From Sipunculus nudus (taxonomy: Eukaryota; Annelida; Sipuncula; Golfingiida; Sipunculidae), in NCBI GenBank assembly GCA_026874595.1, contig CM049318.1, forward strand, positions 40,590,456-40,654,455: a stretch of 64,000 nucleotides of DNA, read 5' to 3'. Below the pieces are notes generated by a model. That model was not told where the DNA came from, made no database searches, and worked only from the letters and a program-made list of their open reading frames with translations. The translations under genes and the position numbers were made by a program. Positions 21,900 through 33,942 of this stretch are shown one piece after another (positions within the stretch are counted from its first letter, which is position 1; every line of letters starts with the position of its first letter).

Positions 21900-22400
21900 A
21901 ACAATAAACCTAATTACCTCAGCCAAGGAGGTTACGTTTTTGCTGGTGTTGGTTTGTTCGTCTGTTTGTTTGTCTATTAGCAAGATTACTCAAAAAGTTA
22001 TCCACCCAGTTTATTAAATATTCAGGATAGCTCGGGTATGATACAAGAAACAATTGATAATTTCTTGATCACTATCTAGATCCAGGATTTTTTAAAGGAA
22101 AAAATTCGCTTTTCTGACAATGCCATGTGGGGTAATGGCGGAGGACTGTGCTCTCTGAGTGTTTTTTCATAGTATATGAAGAATAATAGAATGCAGCTTG
22201 TTAGATATATGTGATGGCGTCACGATCAGTATTGCTGTGAGCTTGAACAGCCGACCACATGTGGGCCATGAAAATTTTATAATTATTCTGGCACTTTTTC
22301 ATCCGATTTCACTGGATGTACCTAATTATGGCCTAATGTGTGAATACATTAAAAATGGCGAAAAATGTGTGAATACTTCCGATTTCTCCTAATATATAAA
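21900..22400. repeat. Dispersed low-copy repeat (gccaaggaggttacgttttt)
   Basis: The stretch gccaaggaggttacgttttt followed by ttggtttgttcgtctgtttg belongs to a type of repeat common in marine invertebrate genomes (from memory, not searched). The later ggcgtcacgatcagtattgc segment (about 22212) resembles 27460. No coding signal. Confidence 0.4.
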
Positions 22401-23674
22401 TGATTCATTGAAATTCATTAAAAAAATCCATCATAAAGGTCTAGTTGCAGGTATTTGTATATATTCGGAAGTCTCTGATTAGGAAAAGTATAAGAAAGGT
22501 GACTCGGCACGTTTTAGTTGCACGGATCTGTATGTTCAGAACCTATTTTATCTAAAAGCGGCAACCTTTACAAACCTATGACATTTACAATGTACCAGGA
22601 TATTGACATTAAAATTTGTTTCATCAGCTCCAGACTTGGTTATTTTTATGTGTGCACACACATATAGCCTATCACGAGGTAAATGCCTCATCAACTAGAC
22701 CACTGCTACAGCATAATTCATCTCTCGTAACATAATTACATGACTAATACAAGGAGGACCTGAAACAGAAGATGTCAATATCTGCAAGCAGTTTACAGAG
22801 TCTCAAAGACGTAGAATAGGCTACAAAGCGTAGAAAAGGAAAACACCCAGAATAAGACGAAAATAGATATTACACGACTCAGAACAGTAATACAAACTAG
22901 TGATAAACGCCGACGATTTCGGAACCGTGCGGATATGGACATTCCATATTAGAACGCTTATCACAGTTTTTTTTATATTCTCCAGGGGAGGATCCGGGAT
23001 TTAGGAAAAGGATGGGTCCAATCCAGGAAGACTTACCCTAAAATAAAGGTCCCTGGGTCCGGTAAAGGGGGTCCAGGCCGCACAGATTGGTCTGAAACTC
23101 TTAAAAAAGGTTGCAGTGGCTGAAAGGGGGGGGGGGGGCGGATCGCCTGGACCACCAATATATTTGAAGCCGGTTACTGGACACAGACCTTTTCCTTTAC
23201 TTTGACGAAGAGGTTAGGGGGGCTTACCACTTGTCAGAGTCACCTTCTTCATCTACGTCCAGATAAAGAGATAGGGTATGGTCCCTTAAATGTTTCTGTG
23301 ACACCTGTATTCATAACAAACATTGATCAAGTTTTTTTATTCAAACATATGATACCTAATTTTTAACATAAAATACACACTTCAAGCCGAGTGACCTTTT
23401 CCTGTCCATAATATAAAATCACCTGATATAATGAATTCACCTAAGTGTTTTTCTATATGCACCTCGTGAAAAAGGCTCGATGTTTTACTACAGAATGTTC
23501 CATTTTTAATAAGATTTGCTGAAATAGATGTCTGCCCACAAGTTCATGCTCATTTTATTATCATAAAATACTTATGTGGCCTGTCATTATTAGCCTCCTT
23601 TGGTTTGCTAGAAGTAAAAAAGTAACCTTCAGTTAACATTCATCTCGTCAAAAAAAAATTTGACCTAGAATGCA

Positions 23675-23732
<58 letters not shown>

Positions 23733-24762
23733 CATCAGAACTGTTGCACTTGACCGAAATTGCGCTAAAATGTTTAGTATTCAATGAAAATAAATAAATT
23801 CTGAGTTGTTGCGCAGGGTGTAGGCCACAGCCTGTAGCTTCCCCAAGGGCAGCCCACTGGATTTGAACAAATGTAAACTTTCATGATTGGTGAATTTTGG
23901 GTCAGACCTTCGAATGAGGGTTAAAGTCCACGGTGCTCTCTTCATCACCTCAGAAGATAGGTCGAATATATGGGATCGAGTAAATTCTAGCGGTAACAAA
24001 CGCATCCACCAGGCTGAATGCTGTTTCTTACATAGTCAACCTCCTGATTTTACCAATATTGCTAAAATATTGAGATATATAGGTAACTTTACATTTAGCC
24101 ATTAACGATCCTACTGGTTGGTGGTTTATCTGGTTATTTTGTATCATTATTATTTGCTAATATGATACCGTTGAAGATATATACCATCTTTTTAATTGCT
24201 TTGTATTCTAATATATACCAGCAACGAAAACTTAATACCGTTACAGGGTTATAACATCTATATATTTTGGCATTGCAAATTAGGGTTATGTCTGTGCGCA
24301 CTCTTTCCGTAATTTTTATTTATACTTGGTGTATTTTACGTGTATTGAACAATACCTCATTAACTAATTTTTACCAGATTGTTTTTTTTTTCAGTATCAT
24401 CTTTATAAGTTATATATACATGGAGTTTTAGTGTCAATATCGATAACCTTCGTTGCTATGAATACTCTATTGAGCACAATCAAATATGACTTGGGGAAAC
24501 ATTCAAGTAAAAATTATAACATGCCTTGAAATGCCTAAAAGGATAATAAAATGTAATTTAACATGATGCACCTGCACACTATGGGAACAGTTAGTATCCT
24601 CTGAACAGTATATTAGGTCTTATTATGTCATTTCCAATTTGTTGCTTGAATTACATTCGTTTTACATTATCAATATTTTCAATAAATAAGGTATTTTTAT
24701 GAAACTTTATACGGCAGAAGTGACAAGGCTAAAAATCACAGATCCAAACTTTCCATCGACAG
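22401..24762. other. No gene seen; simple repeats
   Basis: AT-rich non-coding DNA. It contains a poly-G tract near 23127-23138 within a G-rich segment, and a (TA)n tract at about 23680-23730. No exon with both splice sites was recognised. Confidence 0.5.
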
Positions 24763-24970
24763 GGACCTGGACAGAAAATGCTAAAGCTCGGTTCTCTCCG
24801 CTTGGTGACGCCGGATCGACCGTTAATGTGAGAGAGGTTTGCAGTGGCCTGGGCATGGCTTAGGGAATTTCTCCGGGTTCTCTGGTATCCTCAACCTCTA
24901 GGCACTGCCGAACTCCTCCACCTGAGCCATCTAGAATGCCTCGATTAGTTTTTAAAACTGTTTGCACAAT
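24763..24970 (+). mobile_element. tRNA-derived SINE (family 1), decayed
   Basis: It begins ggacctggacagaaaatgct and shows a mutated B-box (ccggatcgacc), followed by ggaatttctccgggttctct. The same elements occur in the same order in the 6370-6598 copy, but on the opposite strand. Confidence 0.6.
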
Positions 24971-25840
24971 CAATGTAAAGAAAAATTTAATTTAAAGTTT
25001 GAAAGGCGCTGGGATCTGGCGAATACATTTAAATTTGTACACCCTAACAAATAGAAGTATTGGAAACAAGACATTTCATATTCTATTCGTTCAATCCGTT
25101 TTCGTTAATAAATTATATTAATCAGAGATTAATAATGCCACCCGAATGCTCCTACAACTTGTGTTTCCAAATCTTTATTTAGAGTCACCTCCTGCCTGGT
25201 AGATTAGAGACTTTATATAGGAATTGAATATTTGCCATGCATGTATATAAGGAAAAGAGTTTGCTTATTTGTACTACTGAGGGTTTCTGTTTTGTCACGG
25301 TCTTATAGAAGTTTAATTATTCAGAGTAGGCATGTACCCTGGGGTTCATCTATCTCTTCACAGGCCACAATATTGTGAATACACAATTAACATAAAAGAA
25401 AGATGTGCTAATTGTGCCTCCATCGCAGAACATTACAGTAATGCGATACAGTATGATCATAATGATAATGAAAATCGATTAAATATTTTGAGTTTTTTTT
25501 GTATTTGACAATAAGTTAGCCAGGACTAGCTGAAACAGCTGTGCAGTGTTAATTTTGAGTTAATGACTGGTAGAACAATACACCTCATACGATATTGTGG
25601 ATGCCTCTTTGCTCGCAAGGGTTTCAAATTCGCGAAAGGGGAATTATCACGAAAATAAATCCCTTCTCAATAAGGGATCCCATCGTCGAAGGCAACGTTT
25701 AAATTAATAGTAAAAGGATAACATTATGAATAAAAATAGATCATGTGTGTTCACAAATAGATATTTTGAATTATATCTTCCAAATTGTCAGCCATTAACG
25801 AACAATAATATATTTTGTGCACATAATATTTGATATAATT

Positions 25841-27311
25841 GTATCCGCCAAAACGAAGTTTTGCGGATACTATGTTTTTGACCGGGTTCCGCCGCCGCCG
25901 CCGCCGCCGCGTTCGTTTCCGGAGAACTCCTCTGAGACTACTGGACAGATTTTTCCGAAACTTACACAAATTATCGGGTCACATGTGAACTGGTGCCTAA
26001 CCAAGTGACCTTGACCTCTGACCTTTCGTCTCTGCCCAGCGTCCGTTTGTGCGTCTGTTTACACACATAAACCCATATATCTCGGGAACCGTTTGACCGA
26101 TCAGGAAATTTTTTTTACACAAATGTAGCCCTGGGATAGCTTTATAACATACACAACAAAAGGTGGCGCCACCTGCAACCATGTTTGCACAGTGTCCAAC
26201 TGTTCATCTGCCTGGGGTTAAAATCACTCATATCTCTGCAGTGGTTTGACTAATTCATCTAAAATTTGGCATGCATATACATCCTAGATAGCTTTCTCAA
26301 TTTTATGACAGGTGGCGCCACCTACATTCACGTTAACGCTCCACACATAAACCTATATATCTCGGGAACCGTTTGACCGATCCGGAAAAATTTTTTACAC
26401 AAATGTAGCCCTGGGATAGCTTTATAACATACACAACAAAAGGTGGCGCCACCTGCAACCATGTTTGCACGGTGTCCATTTGTTCATCTCCCTGGGGTTA
26501 AAATCACTCATATCTCTGCAGTGGTTTGACTAATTCACCTAAAAATCGACATGCATATACATCCTAGATAGCTTTCTTGATTTTATGACAGGTGGCGCCA
26601 CCTACATTCACGTTAACGTTCCACACATAAACCCATATATCTCGGGAACCGTTTGACCGATCCGGAAAAATTTTTTACACAAATGTAGCCCTGGGATAGC
26701 TTTATAACGTACACAACAAAAGATGGCGCCACCTGCAACCATGTTTGCACAGTGTCCATTTGTTCATCTGCCTTGGGTTAAAATCACTCATATCTCTGCA
26801 GTGGTTTGACTAATTCACCTAAAATTCGGCATGCGTATACATCCTAGATAGCTTCCTTGATTTAATGACAGGTGGCGCCACCTACATTCATGTTAACGCT
26901 GCAGACATCCAAGCTCAAATCTCGGGAACCGTTTGACCGATCCAGAAAAAATTTTTACTCAAATGTAGCCCTGGGATAGCTTTATAACATACACAACAAA
27001 AGGTGGCGCCACCTGCAACCATGTTTGCACAGCGTCCATCTGTTTGTCTGCTGTGGGATAAAATCACTCATATCTCTGCAGTGTTTTGACTTTTCCACAT
27101 GAAATTTTGCATGTGTATATATCTTGGATAGTTTCTCGTTCAAATAACAGGTGGCGCCACCTACAATCATGTTTATGTGGCAGAGATCCATTCTAATATT
27201 TAACACAGGTAACTCTATATCCCCTTGCCACTCAATCCATGCCTCACTTCACCCGTCCTTCTCTGATTTTGGCGGATACACGTAGTCGCTTGTCGACTAC
27301 CCGTATTCTAG
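25841..27311 (+). mobile_element. Element A, Helitron-like tandem-core repeat element
   Basis: The left end is a near-perfect hairpin gtatccgccaaaac...ttttgcggatac (25841-25870), followed by a (CCG)n run. The core holds eight GGTGGCGCCACC-type palindromes at 26162, 26311, 26442, 26591, 26722, 26871, 27002 and 27150. A copy of the terminal sequence in reverse (ttttggcggatac, 27267-27279) precedes a 7-bp-stem palindrome GTAGTCGCTTGTCGACTAC (27282-27300), then CCGTATT and CTAG. A hairpin followed by CTRR is the Helitron 3' signature. Element B (55362-56351) shares both ends in inverse orientation. No protein is encoded, so it is non-autonomous. The Helitron/Helentron assignment is inference. Confidence 0.75.
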
Positions 27312-27449
27312 TTTATTTACATATTTATATGGTTATAGTCTCTGTATAGGTTTTTGTATTGTGAGATCTCAAAAATGGAACACTTGCAAAAAACTGAAAA
27401 AACGAAAATCGCGAAATTTTAACCCCGCAAATATGAGGCCAAGTACAGT

Positions 27450-27705
27450 ATGTGACGGCGACACAATCAGTATTATTGTACATTAGAATAGCCGTGACCA
27501 TATGGGCTTTGGTGAATAACGAATCCTATCGGGCTCAAGGAGTTGATCTCATCACTCCCATATTTAAAACTCTCCAGTGGTCTTCAGTACGTCAGATTGT
27601 GGAGTACAAGGCCTTAGTGATGGCATATAAATGTATACAGGGTGGGGCTCCCGCATATTTAGTTGGGCTTATGGTTCCATATAATCCTTATAAGCTGATC
27701 TAAAT
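27450..27705 (+). pseudogene. CR1/L2-like LINE C-terminal fragment
   Basis: The frame reads ITPIFKTLQWSSVRQIVEYK and then ALVMAYKCIQGGAPAYL, the typical C-terminal region of CR1/L2 ORF2 (LHWLPVxxRxxFK...VYKxxxGxAPxYL). No 3' tail is evident. The 27706-28278 stretch after it is non-coding. Confidence 0.7.
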
Positions 27706-28278
27706 TAACTGGTAGTACCTTTCACAAGATTAGCTTTAGCTGTTAAACAAGCTCAGATTATGCAGGGCCCAGATTTTGAAATGAAATACTTCGCCATTAA
27801 ATATCTGCAGTGACATTCGGTAGTTAAAAAAAACTGAAAAAAAACACAATTTTGCCTACGCCAGGGGGTATACGTTCATTCCGTTCGCTTGTGTGTGTTT
27901 GTGTGTTTATGTGTTTGTTCACAACATAAAACACGCAAGCATAAACGTAATCTTATGGAATGTTCAGGAAACTTCGGGAATGGGCCAATGAGTCGATTCG
28001 ATTTTTGGTGTGCATCTGGTACATGACCCGGATCCAGGAACGTCATCAAGGAATAGTGACAAAAATGCAGTCACTTATGCACGAATGAGCCTGGGAATAT
28101 GTACTGAATACATAAATGGCGGTGACTTGCAGTCATTAGAATGCAGATTTCTAGTTTAAAAAAATCATTTGTTTGTGTGTAATTCTTTATATCTATTTGT
28201 TATTTTTAATGGAAAATCTGTGTGCAGTTAAATCATAGATCTAATTCATCTATAGCTTATCTATAGAGAAAACGAATC

Positions 28279-28830
28279 CGCAGCTTATATTTGTGAAACA
28301 CAAAGTCCCAGCTTATGCTTCTAAGACTCAGCTTCTGTTTCTGGAGCGCTACGTATCAGCTCATACTTTCCGAGAGCTAATTAAGCTTCATCTTAAACTT
28401 CTGGAGCGCTGAACTCCAGCTTACACTTCTTGATCGCTAAGCCTCAGCTTTTACATCTGGAGCGCTAAGCTTCGGCTTATAATTCTGGAGCGCTTAACTT
28501 CAGATTATACTTGTGACTCGCAAAGCTTCAGCTTATACTTCTGGAGCGCTAATCCTCAGCTTATACTTCTGAATCGCTAAACCTCAGCTTGTACATTTGG
28601 AGCGCTTACCTTCAGCTTACAATTTTGGAGCGCTAAGCCTCACCTTATACTTCAAAAGCGTTAAGCCTCAACTTATACATCTAAAGCGCTAAGCCTCAGC
28701 TTACAATCCTGGAGCGCCAAGTCTCAGCTCATACTTCTAAAGCGTTAAGCCTCAGCTTATACTTCCGGAGCACTAAGCCTCAGGTATAAGCATAAGCTTG
28801 CTTTCTGGAGCACTCAGCTTATGTTTAAGA
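28279..28830. repeat. 28-bp satellite with AGCGCT palindrome, ~20 units
   Basis: The unit approximates ctcagcttatacttctggag then cgctaagc. Anchors ggagcgct or variants fall at 28543, 28571, 28599, 28627 and 28655, a strict 28-bp step. Units diverge strongly at both edges. The stretch 28831-29640 that follows shows no feature. Confidence 0.9.
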
Positions 28831-29617
28831 AGCTTTATGCGGCACTGAGCCCCACCTTAATTATACACTCAACATATGATAGCCCAGTAATTCCCGGGTT
28901 ACACAATTTTTGTTGATTAATTAAAAGGTTTCCACCACATGGGAAATGCTCATTTTGTTTGCAGATAAGTTACGAGAGTCAAACAATTTTCATCCTAACA
29001 ACTCCTTCGTTTTGATAGCACACAATATGAATGTTCATTCAGTGTACTAATCAAACTTGACCTTGCGCAGTATGGATCTGTCGAATGTCACTTCCTTTCA
29101 AAAGTGCCTCCCGTCTCACTGTTTATACACGTCACTTCCGCCATTCCCAGACTCCTGGTTGATTATAGTTTAAGGTCAATGCCCATTCACGGACCAAATG
29201 AACTATCGCTGGCTTGTCGTTAACATGCGACTTTACACGGGCGTTCTCAGGCAAATATTAAAAAATGCCCCCTTGTTTAGAAAATATACATTTAACCTTA
29301 GTTTAAAAATTCCTGTAAAGCAGTTTCATTATATTAATAAATATTTAATAAAATATTAAGATTAATATTCGCCAGTTTAAATTTTTCGCGATATTCGCAA
29401 TCATTGTATTACATGATTTTTTTTCATTTGTGCTAGCTTATACGAAAGAATAACTAACTGGTACTTTATGGATCATAGTATTAATTATTTAGTTTGCGCC
29501 AAGGGTAAAACGAGTGAAAACTCTTAGTCCTCACTGACAGATAATATAAAAGATCTGATATCATTGATAATTTATTCTTTGATTTAACGGCATCATAAAT
29601 TGCATGTTTTTTTATTA

Positions 29618-29974
29618 TTATAATATGTAAAATATCAATATTTTACCTGTCTTGAAGCTACATTCAGGCGTGGATAAGGAAAATGAATCCCCTATGATTT
29701 TATAGTTATAGCATAAACACATCAGATATTTCTTTGTTGATTTAACGGACCATAAGATACTTAATGTCATTGGTGGCCAACAGGTGTCGCCGGTACGATG
29801 GAAAAGGTCCATAAAAGAGCGCTTGCAGATCCCATGGACATGGTGCAGGGAATCTGATGTCATGGTTTTAGTCAGTTTGATTGTGCATGTGTTACAGGTC
29901 CAAACAGAGGACCGGGGTAGACAGATGTCACTCCTGAAAAACACAGGAATGATTAGTAAACACGATGTCTTCAT
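29618..29974 (-). pseudogene. Copy of a signal-peptide exon joined to a Cys-rich frame
   Basis: The minus strand opens at MKTSCLLIIPVFFRS, a signal peptide, and continues about 100 residues with several Cys (segments WTCNTCTIKL and GDTCWPP). The first part (29934-29998) is 92% identical over 66 bp to the exon at 32360-32427, and identity stops exactly at the CAG|G boundary where that exon has a splice donor. Here no donor is present and the frame runs on. This looks like a spliced (retro-) copy or a duplicated exon fused to its partner. A GTAAAA donor-like site at 29646-29641 could end it. I do not recognise the protein. Confidence 0.45.
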
Positions 29975-29995
29975 CCAGCGAGAACCGAAACATCA

Positions 29996-30725
29996 CGTAA
30001 ATAATATTTGTTGTTTGGCTTTTTACCACCTGCGTAATATAGCTAGGATAAAGGGTTTCCTAACTCAAGATTCACAAATAAAATTAATTCATGCGTTTAT
30101 CAGTTCAAGGATTGACTGTTCCAACTCTTTGCTATGTGGTCTCCCTAGCAAGTTACTGGACCGGCTTCAGAGAGTGCAGAATGCAGCTGCTAGGCTTGTA
30201 ACTGGTGCCAAGAAGCGCGACCACATTACACCTATACTTAAAGAACTCCATTGGCTCCCGGTGCGACAGCGCATTGATTTTAAAATTTTATTATTAGTAT
30301 ACAAAGCCATAAATGGTCAAATGCCTATTTACATTAGGAACCTCTTAACTTTTTATGTTCCAGTCAGGCAGCTTAGGTCATCTGACCAAGGGCTTTTAGT
30401 GATCCTAAAGCACGAAGTGAGATGTGTCGTTCGTGAGCTTTCTCAGCTGTGGCACCAAGGTTGTGGAATGAACTTCCGCACTCAATCAGAGCTTCACCAT
30501 CTTTAGCTTCTTTTAAAAGAAATCTTAAAACTTACCTTTTTATATTAGCTTTGGTAGTTCTTAGGAATTAGGGTTTAACTTTTAGGAATCTTTGTTTTAG
30601 TAGGAATCTACATTTTATGTTTTTGAAAAAACTGTGCTTTGTGTCTTGTAAAGCGCTTTTGATAACTATTTTGTTGAATTAGCGCTATATAAATTAAATA
30701 TATTATTATTATTATTATTATTATC
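29996..30725 (+). pseudogene. 5'-truncated CR1/L2-like LINE with (ATT)n tail
   Basis: The frame to 30506 reads RLQRVQNAAARLVTGAKKRD, HITPILKELHWLPVRQRIDF and LLVYKAINGQMP, the canonical C-terminal block of CR1/L2 ORF2. The 3' UTR ends agcgctatataaat and then an (ATT)n microsatellite (30704-30725), typical of L2/CR1 tails. The coding C-terminus is frameshifted near 30420. The 5' junction at about 29996 abuts the exon copy described above. Confidence 0.88.
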
Positions 30726-32359
30726 ACCTTTATTCTTCAAGTACAAATACATTGTCACATGTATGCATCCCTCAAGTATCATTTACTAGCATAATAAATG
30801 CCGTGTAACTACGAGTCCAACAATATTGGCCTTTAAACTCAAACCTATACTCAAAGTCTCTCATTGCAATATTCAGTCTGATCTCAACGCAATGTTGTTG
30901 ATACATTTCAATATCACCATGATAGAACTAGCCTGTTAAGTTATCATATGATAATAAGAAATAAACAGAAGTCTCATATTATAACTATTCACGAATGAGT
31001 TTAACATATATATATATATATATATATCTGGTCTTGAGTTATTATTAAACATAGACATATCAGGTTAATACAGTGAGTACTGTTAGGATGTCCATGATAA
31101 AACAAACATCTTCATCATAATATTGATAGAATTAAATATTATCACTCATCATACATGTCCAATGATTTATTTCTCTCTCACACTGTCTGTCATTCATATG
31201 CATAGAGCTGGAACTTGGTCTCTCAAATAATGGTTGACTTTTCCTAATCTCCGACACATGGCAGCACTTACAACAAAAAATGTATCAATGATGTTCAGAT
31301 GATTTTCATTGCAAGTGTAAAGTTCAAGTCCAAAATATGTTGTTACACCAATAATAAAATATACAAAGGTAAATAAAATATACAAAGTTACCTATCTCCA
31401 GATTACTACTTGTCTTATACAGTCCTCTTTTAATATTGGCAAAATAAATGTGCAAATACACATTAAAGTTATTGTCATCAAGCATAAGATGTGTGTCACT
31501 TAAAATGACATTCTATTAACTTAACCAAATGAAAGTGTTCAAGGACCCTGTTTAACACTTAAATTTGGGTAAGGATTTAACTATCACACAAACTATGGCT
31601 TTATATAAAATAGCTGAGTACCTATTCCTGATAAATCCTGAATATGGTTGGCCTCTTTCTCAATACTGATCTATAAAAATTACCGAATTGAACGTAAATC
31701 CAATGACATAATAAAAGACCTGGATCTTTAAACACTGGCCTATTCCACATGTATGTATATAGGTACCAATATAGAGTATGGCCTGTCAACTGACTCTTCA
31801 TATGTCTATTACTCTCCATCAACAATCTATATCCCTGAGCATGTACCACTACCCAAACACATAAAATACCTCTCTAAATTATTAAGAGAATATCATAAAA
31901 AATATGTGGTCATGAACACAAGAAATACATGTTTACAGCTTCTACTTCAAGCGATAAGTCCCAGATCAATATTAGGGGGGGGGGGGACATGACCTATGAC
32001 CTTCGCACGTGAACAACCTGTGAAGCACTAACTTCACAAACTTGCATCAAATCAAAAACTTGCCATAATAAATAGTATTTACACATTCACCTAGCAAGAT
32101 AACAGTATTAAATATACATGCTTGGGAGAGCTCATTTGCCTAATACAGACACGGGAGAAACTCTCAGTTCTGTGAAAATGAACATGGCGCGAACGCTGGG
32201 TAGCAAACGTTTTACTTTTACATGCATGTGGGGAAACTACCAAAGTATCATTTCTACAAGATAATACGTGTCAAAACTCATGCAGTTCTAATCCCTAATC
32301 GTTAATTAAAAATAATACGGGTTTATAATTGGGGCTAAAGCATTGGAAACGTTACTAAC
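30726..32359. other. No gene supported; possible intron or 3' region
   Basis: AT-rich. Contains (TA)n at about 31006-31027 and a poly-G tract at 31976-31987. If the exon at 32360 is real, its intron extends into this stretch on the minus strand, but no second exon was identified. Confidence 0.35.
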
Positions 32360-32427
32360 CTGAAAAACACAGGAAAGAATAGTAAACACGATGTCTTCAT
32401 CGAGCCAGAACCGAAACATGACGTCAT
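32360..32427 (-). CDS. Signal-peptide first exon, unknown gene
   Basis: The minus-strand ATG at 32427 (or the in-frame ATG at 32400) opens MTSCFGSGSMKTSCLLFFPV, a short hydrophobic leader, and ends CAG|GTTAGT at 32359. The sequence is 92% identical to 29934-29998, up to the donor only. The promoter-like motifs just upstream and the exact homology boundary support a true exon. The partner exons and product are unknown. Confidence 0.45.
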
Positions 32428-32445
32428 GGGCGGAAGTTCCGGTCT
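32417..32445 (-). promoter_or_regulatory. CRE and ETS-type motifs
   Basis: ATGACGTCAT (perfect CRE, 32417-32426) overlaps the first possible ATG, and ggcggaagttccgg next to it holds two inverted GGAA ETS cores. This combination is typical of TATA-less housekeeping-type promoters. The surrounding 32428-32760 is GC-richer than average. No transcription start can be fixed from sequence. Confidence 0.4.
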
Positions 32446-33018
32446 AGGTGCACTCGCTCGCAGTGTATAATGCCTTCACTGGCCCCGGGCAAGTAGATTA
32501 CACCCAAAAAGTGAAAAATGGTCAGCGGACCCTCAATTTACGCTTCACTAAAGCTAATATTCAGGCATGACATATAAAATAACACATAAGTGGCTAAACA
32601 TTTTGTGTCTGTCACACATGTGCCTGTGTATTTCTGCCCGCGCAAACTCGCATGTTTATAATAAGCTTATGGAAAGGCTCATTTCAGCCCGGTTTTTTTT
32701 CAACGTGCGGCGTGCGTTTCCGCGCGAATTGGAAATTGGGCCTTAGACTGGTAAAAAAAACCTTGACATACCAACAAGGATTTTCAATTTTTCTTCAACT
32801 GAATATGCCTTTTTTTCTCCTGTAATATTATTAAGCAAGGTCAATGCCTAAGAATATCAAGCGAAATTCTAAACTAGAAAATATGTGGTCAGAATGCAGT
32901 TAATGAAGTGTACGAATAATCTTACATCCTGAAAACTAATCATCCAAACCATCTTACAAAAATATATTGATTAAGACTGTCTATTTGAGAATGCGTAATT
33001 ATGTTATAGACACATATC

Positions 33019-33138
33019 TGTCGTAAATCCAGACACGTCGCGCCATGAACACAACTTTTATTCAGAAAAACGGTGACGTAGCACCAACCCGGCTCACGTT
33101 ACTAGCGGGGCTGTTCAACAAAGTCCTATTACACGACA
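33019..33138 (-). repeat. 3' LTR
   Basis: About 93% identical to 36739-36860. It holds AATAAAAG (polyadenylation signal, minus strand). The purine-rich GAAGGGGTAGA lies immediately upstream (33139-33149) as the polypurine tract. Confidence 0.93.
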
Positions 33139-33246
33139 TCTACCCCTTCGAGAATTATACAAGGCAAGATATATAACCTGGTTACCTTAATAAAGCCACT
33201 CGCAAGAAAAAAAAGTCTTATATGGCACTTACGGTTGCTATGCTCG

Positions 33247-33939
33247 TCAGAAGAAATTATAACTGTGCACCGGGTAAAACACTGGTATCGTACAAAGGTT
33301 ATTGGTTCTGTAAAAACGAGTTAAATTAAAACTAAGAAAACTAAATAAACTGCGAACTGAGATGGAGTAGACTGTCCATCTCAGACAGCTATTAAGGCAG
33401 GGTATTATTCTGGCCCATAAAGCCTTCATAGCACCTATGATTAACACAATTACAGATCCAGTCGTTGAACTGGTTTCACTTGGCGTCCTGATCATGTAGT
33501 CACAGAGGGGTTAACACATGATGATTCAGCAGACGCTGAGGATGGCTTATCGGTGGACATACCACTATCTTTTGTATTCACACAAATCTTAGGCGATGGC
33601 TTCCCAAGGCCTGTTTGGCATTGGCGTAGTTATCAAAGGCTCCTTACGTTGGGTTGGCCTATAGGTTTGGCAATGCTAGCACGAGTTAATTTTGTCCTGA
33701 ATTTCCTTGTTCATAGAAGGCCACCAGACACCAGATTTAGCTCCTCTCTCTCTACACTTGGAGATTCCTTGGTGCCCATCATGTATCCGGTCAAGCATTT
33801 CAGTTTGCATAACACCTGGAACAACAATTCTATCGTTGAACAACAACAAACCATTGGCTACACTTAAAAAGTCTTTTACACCAAAGTAGACTCTCAACGG
33901 CTCAGCTACATCCTGAATGTACCTTGGCCATCCTGACAT
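33247..33939 (-). pseudogene. Integrase remnant lacking the catalytic core
   Basis: The N-terminal HHCC-type segment (DRIHDGHQGISKCRERG, VWWPSM, then a Cys) is followed within a few hundred bases by a C-terminal tail ending SGRQVKPVQRLDL (about 33450-33490), with a stop in front of it. The DDE core that normally separates these, some 300-400 codons, is not present, so this is an internal deletion. Confidence 0.8.
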
Positions 33940-33942
33940 GGT

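Noticed and set aside
29784-30506. A single 240-codon plus-strand gene
   Set aside because: The first ~70 codons are the antisense of the signal-peptide exon copy, and the rest is a CR1/L2 C-terminus. The fusion is accidental.
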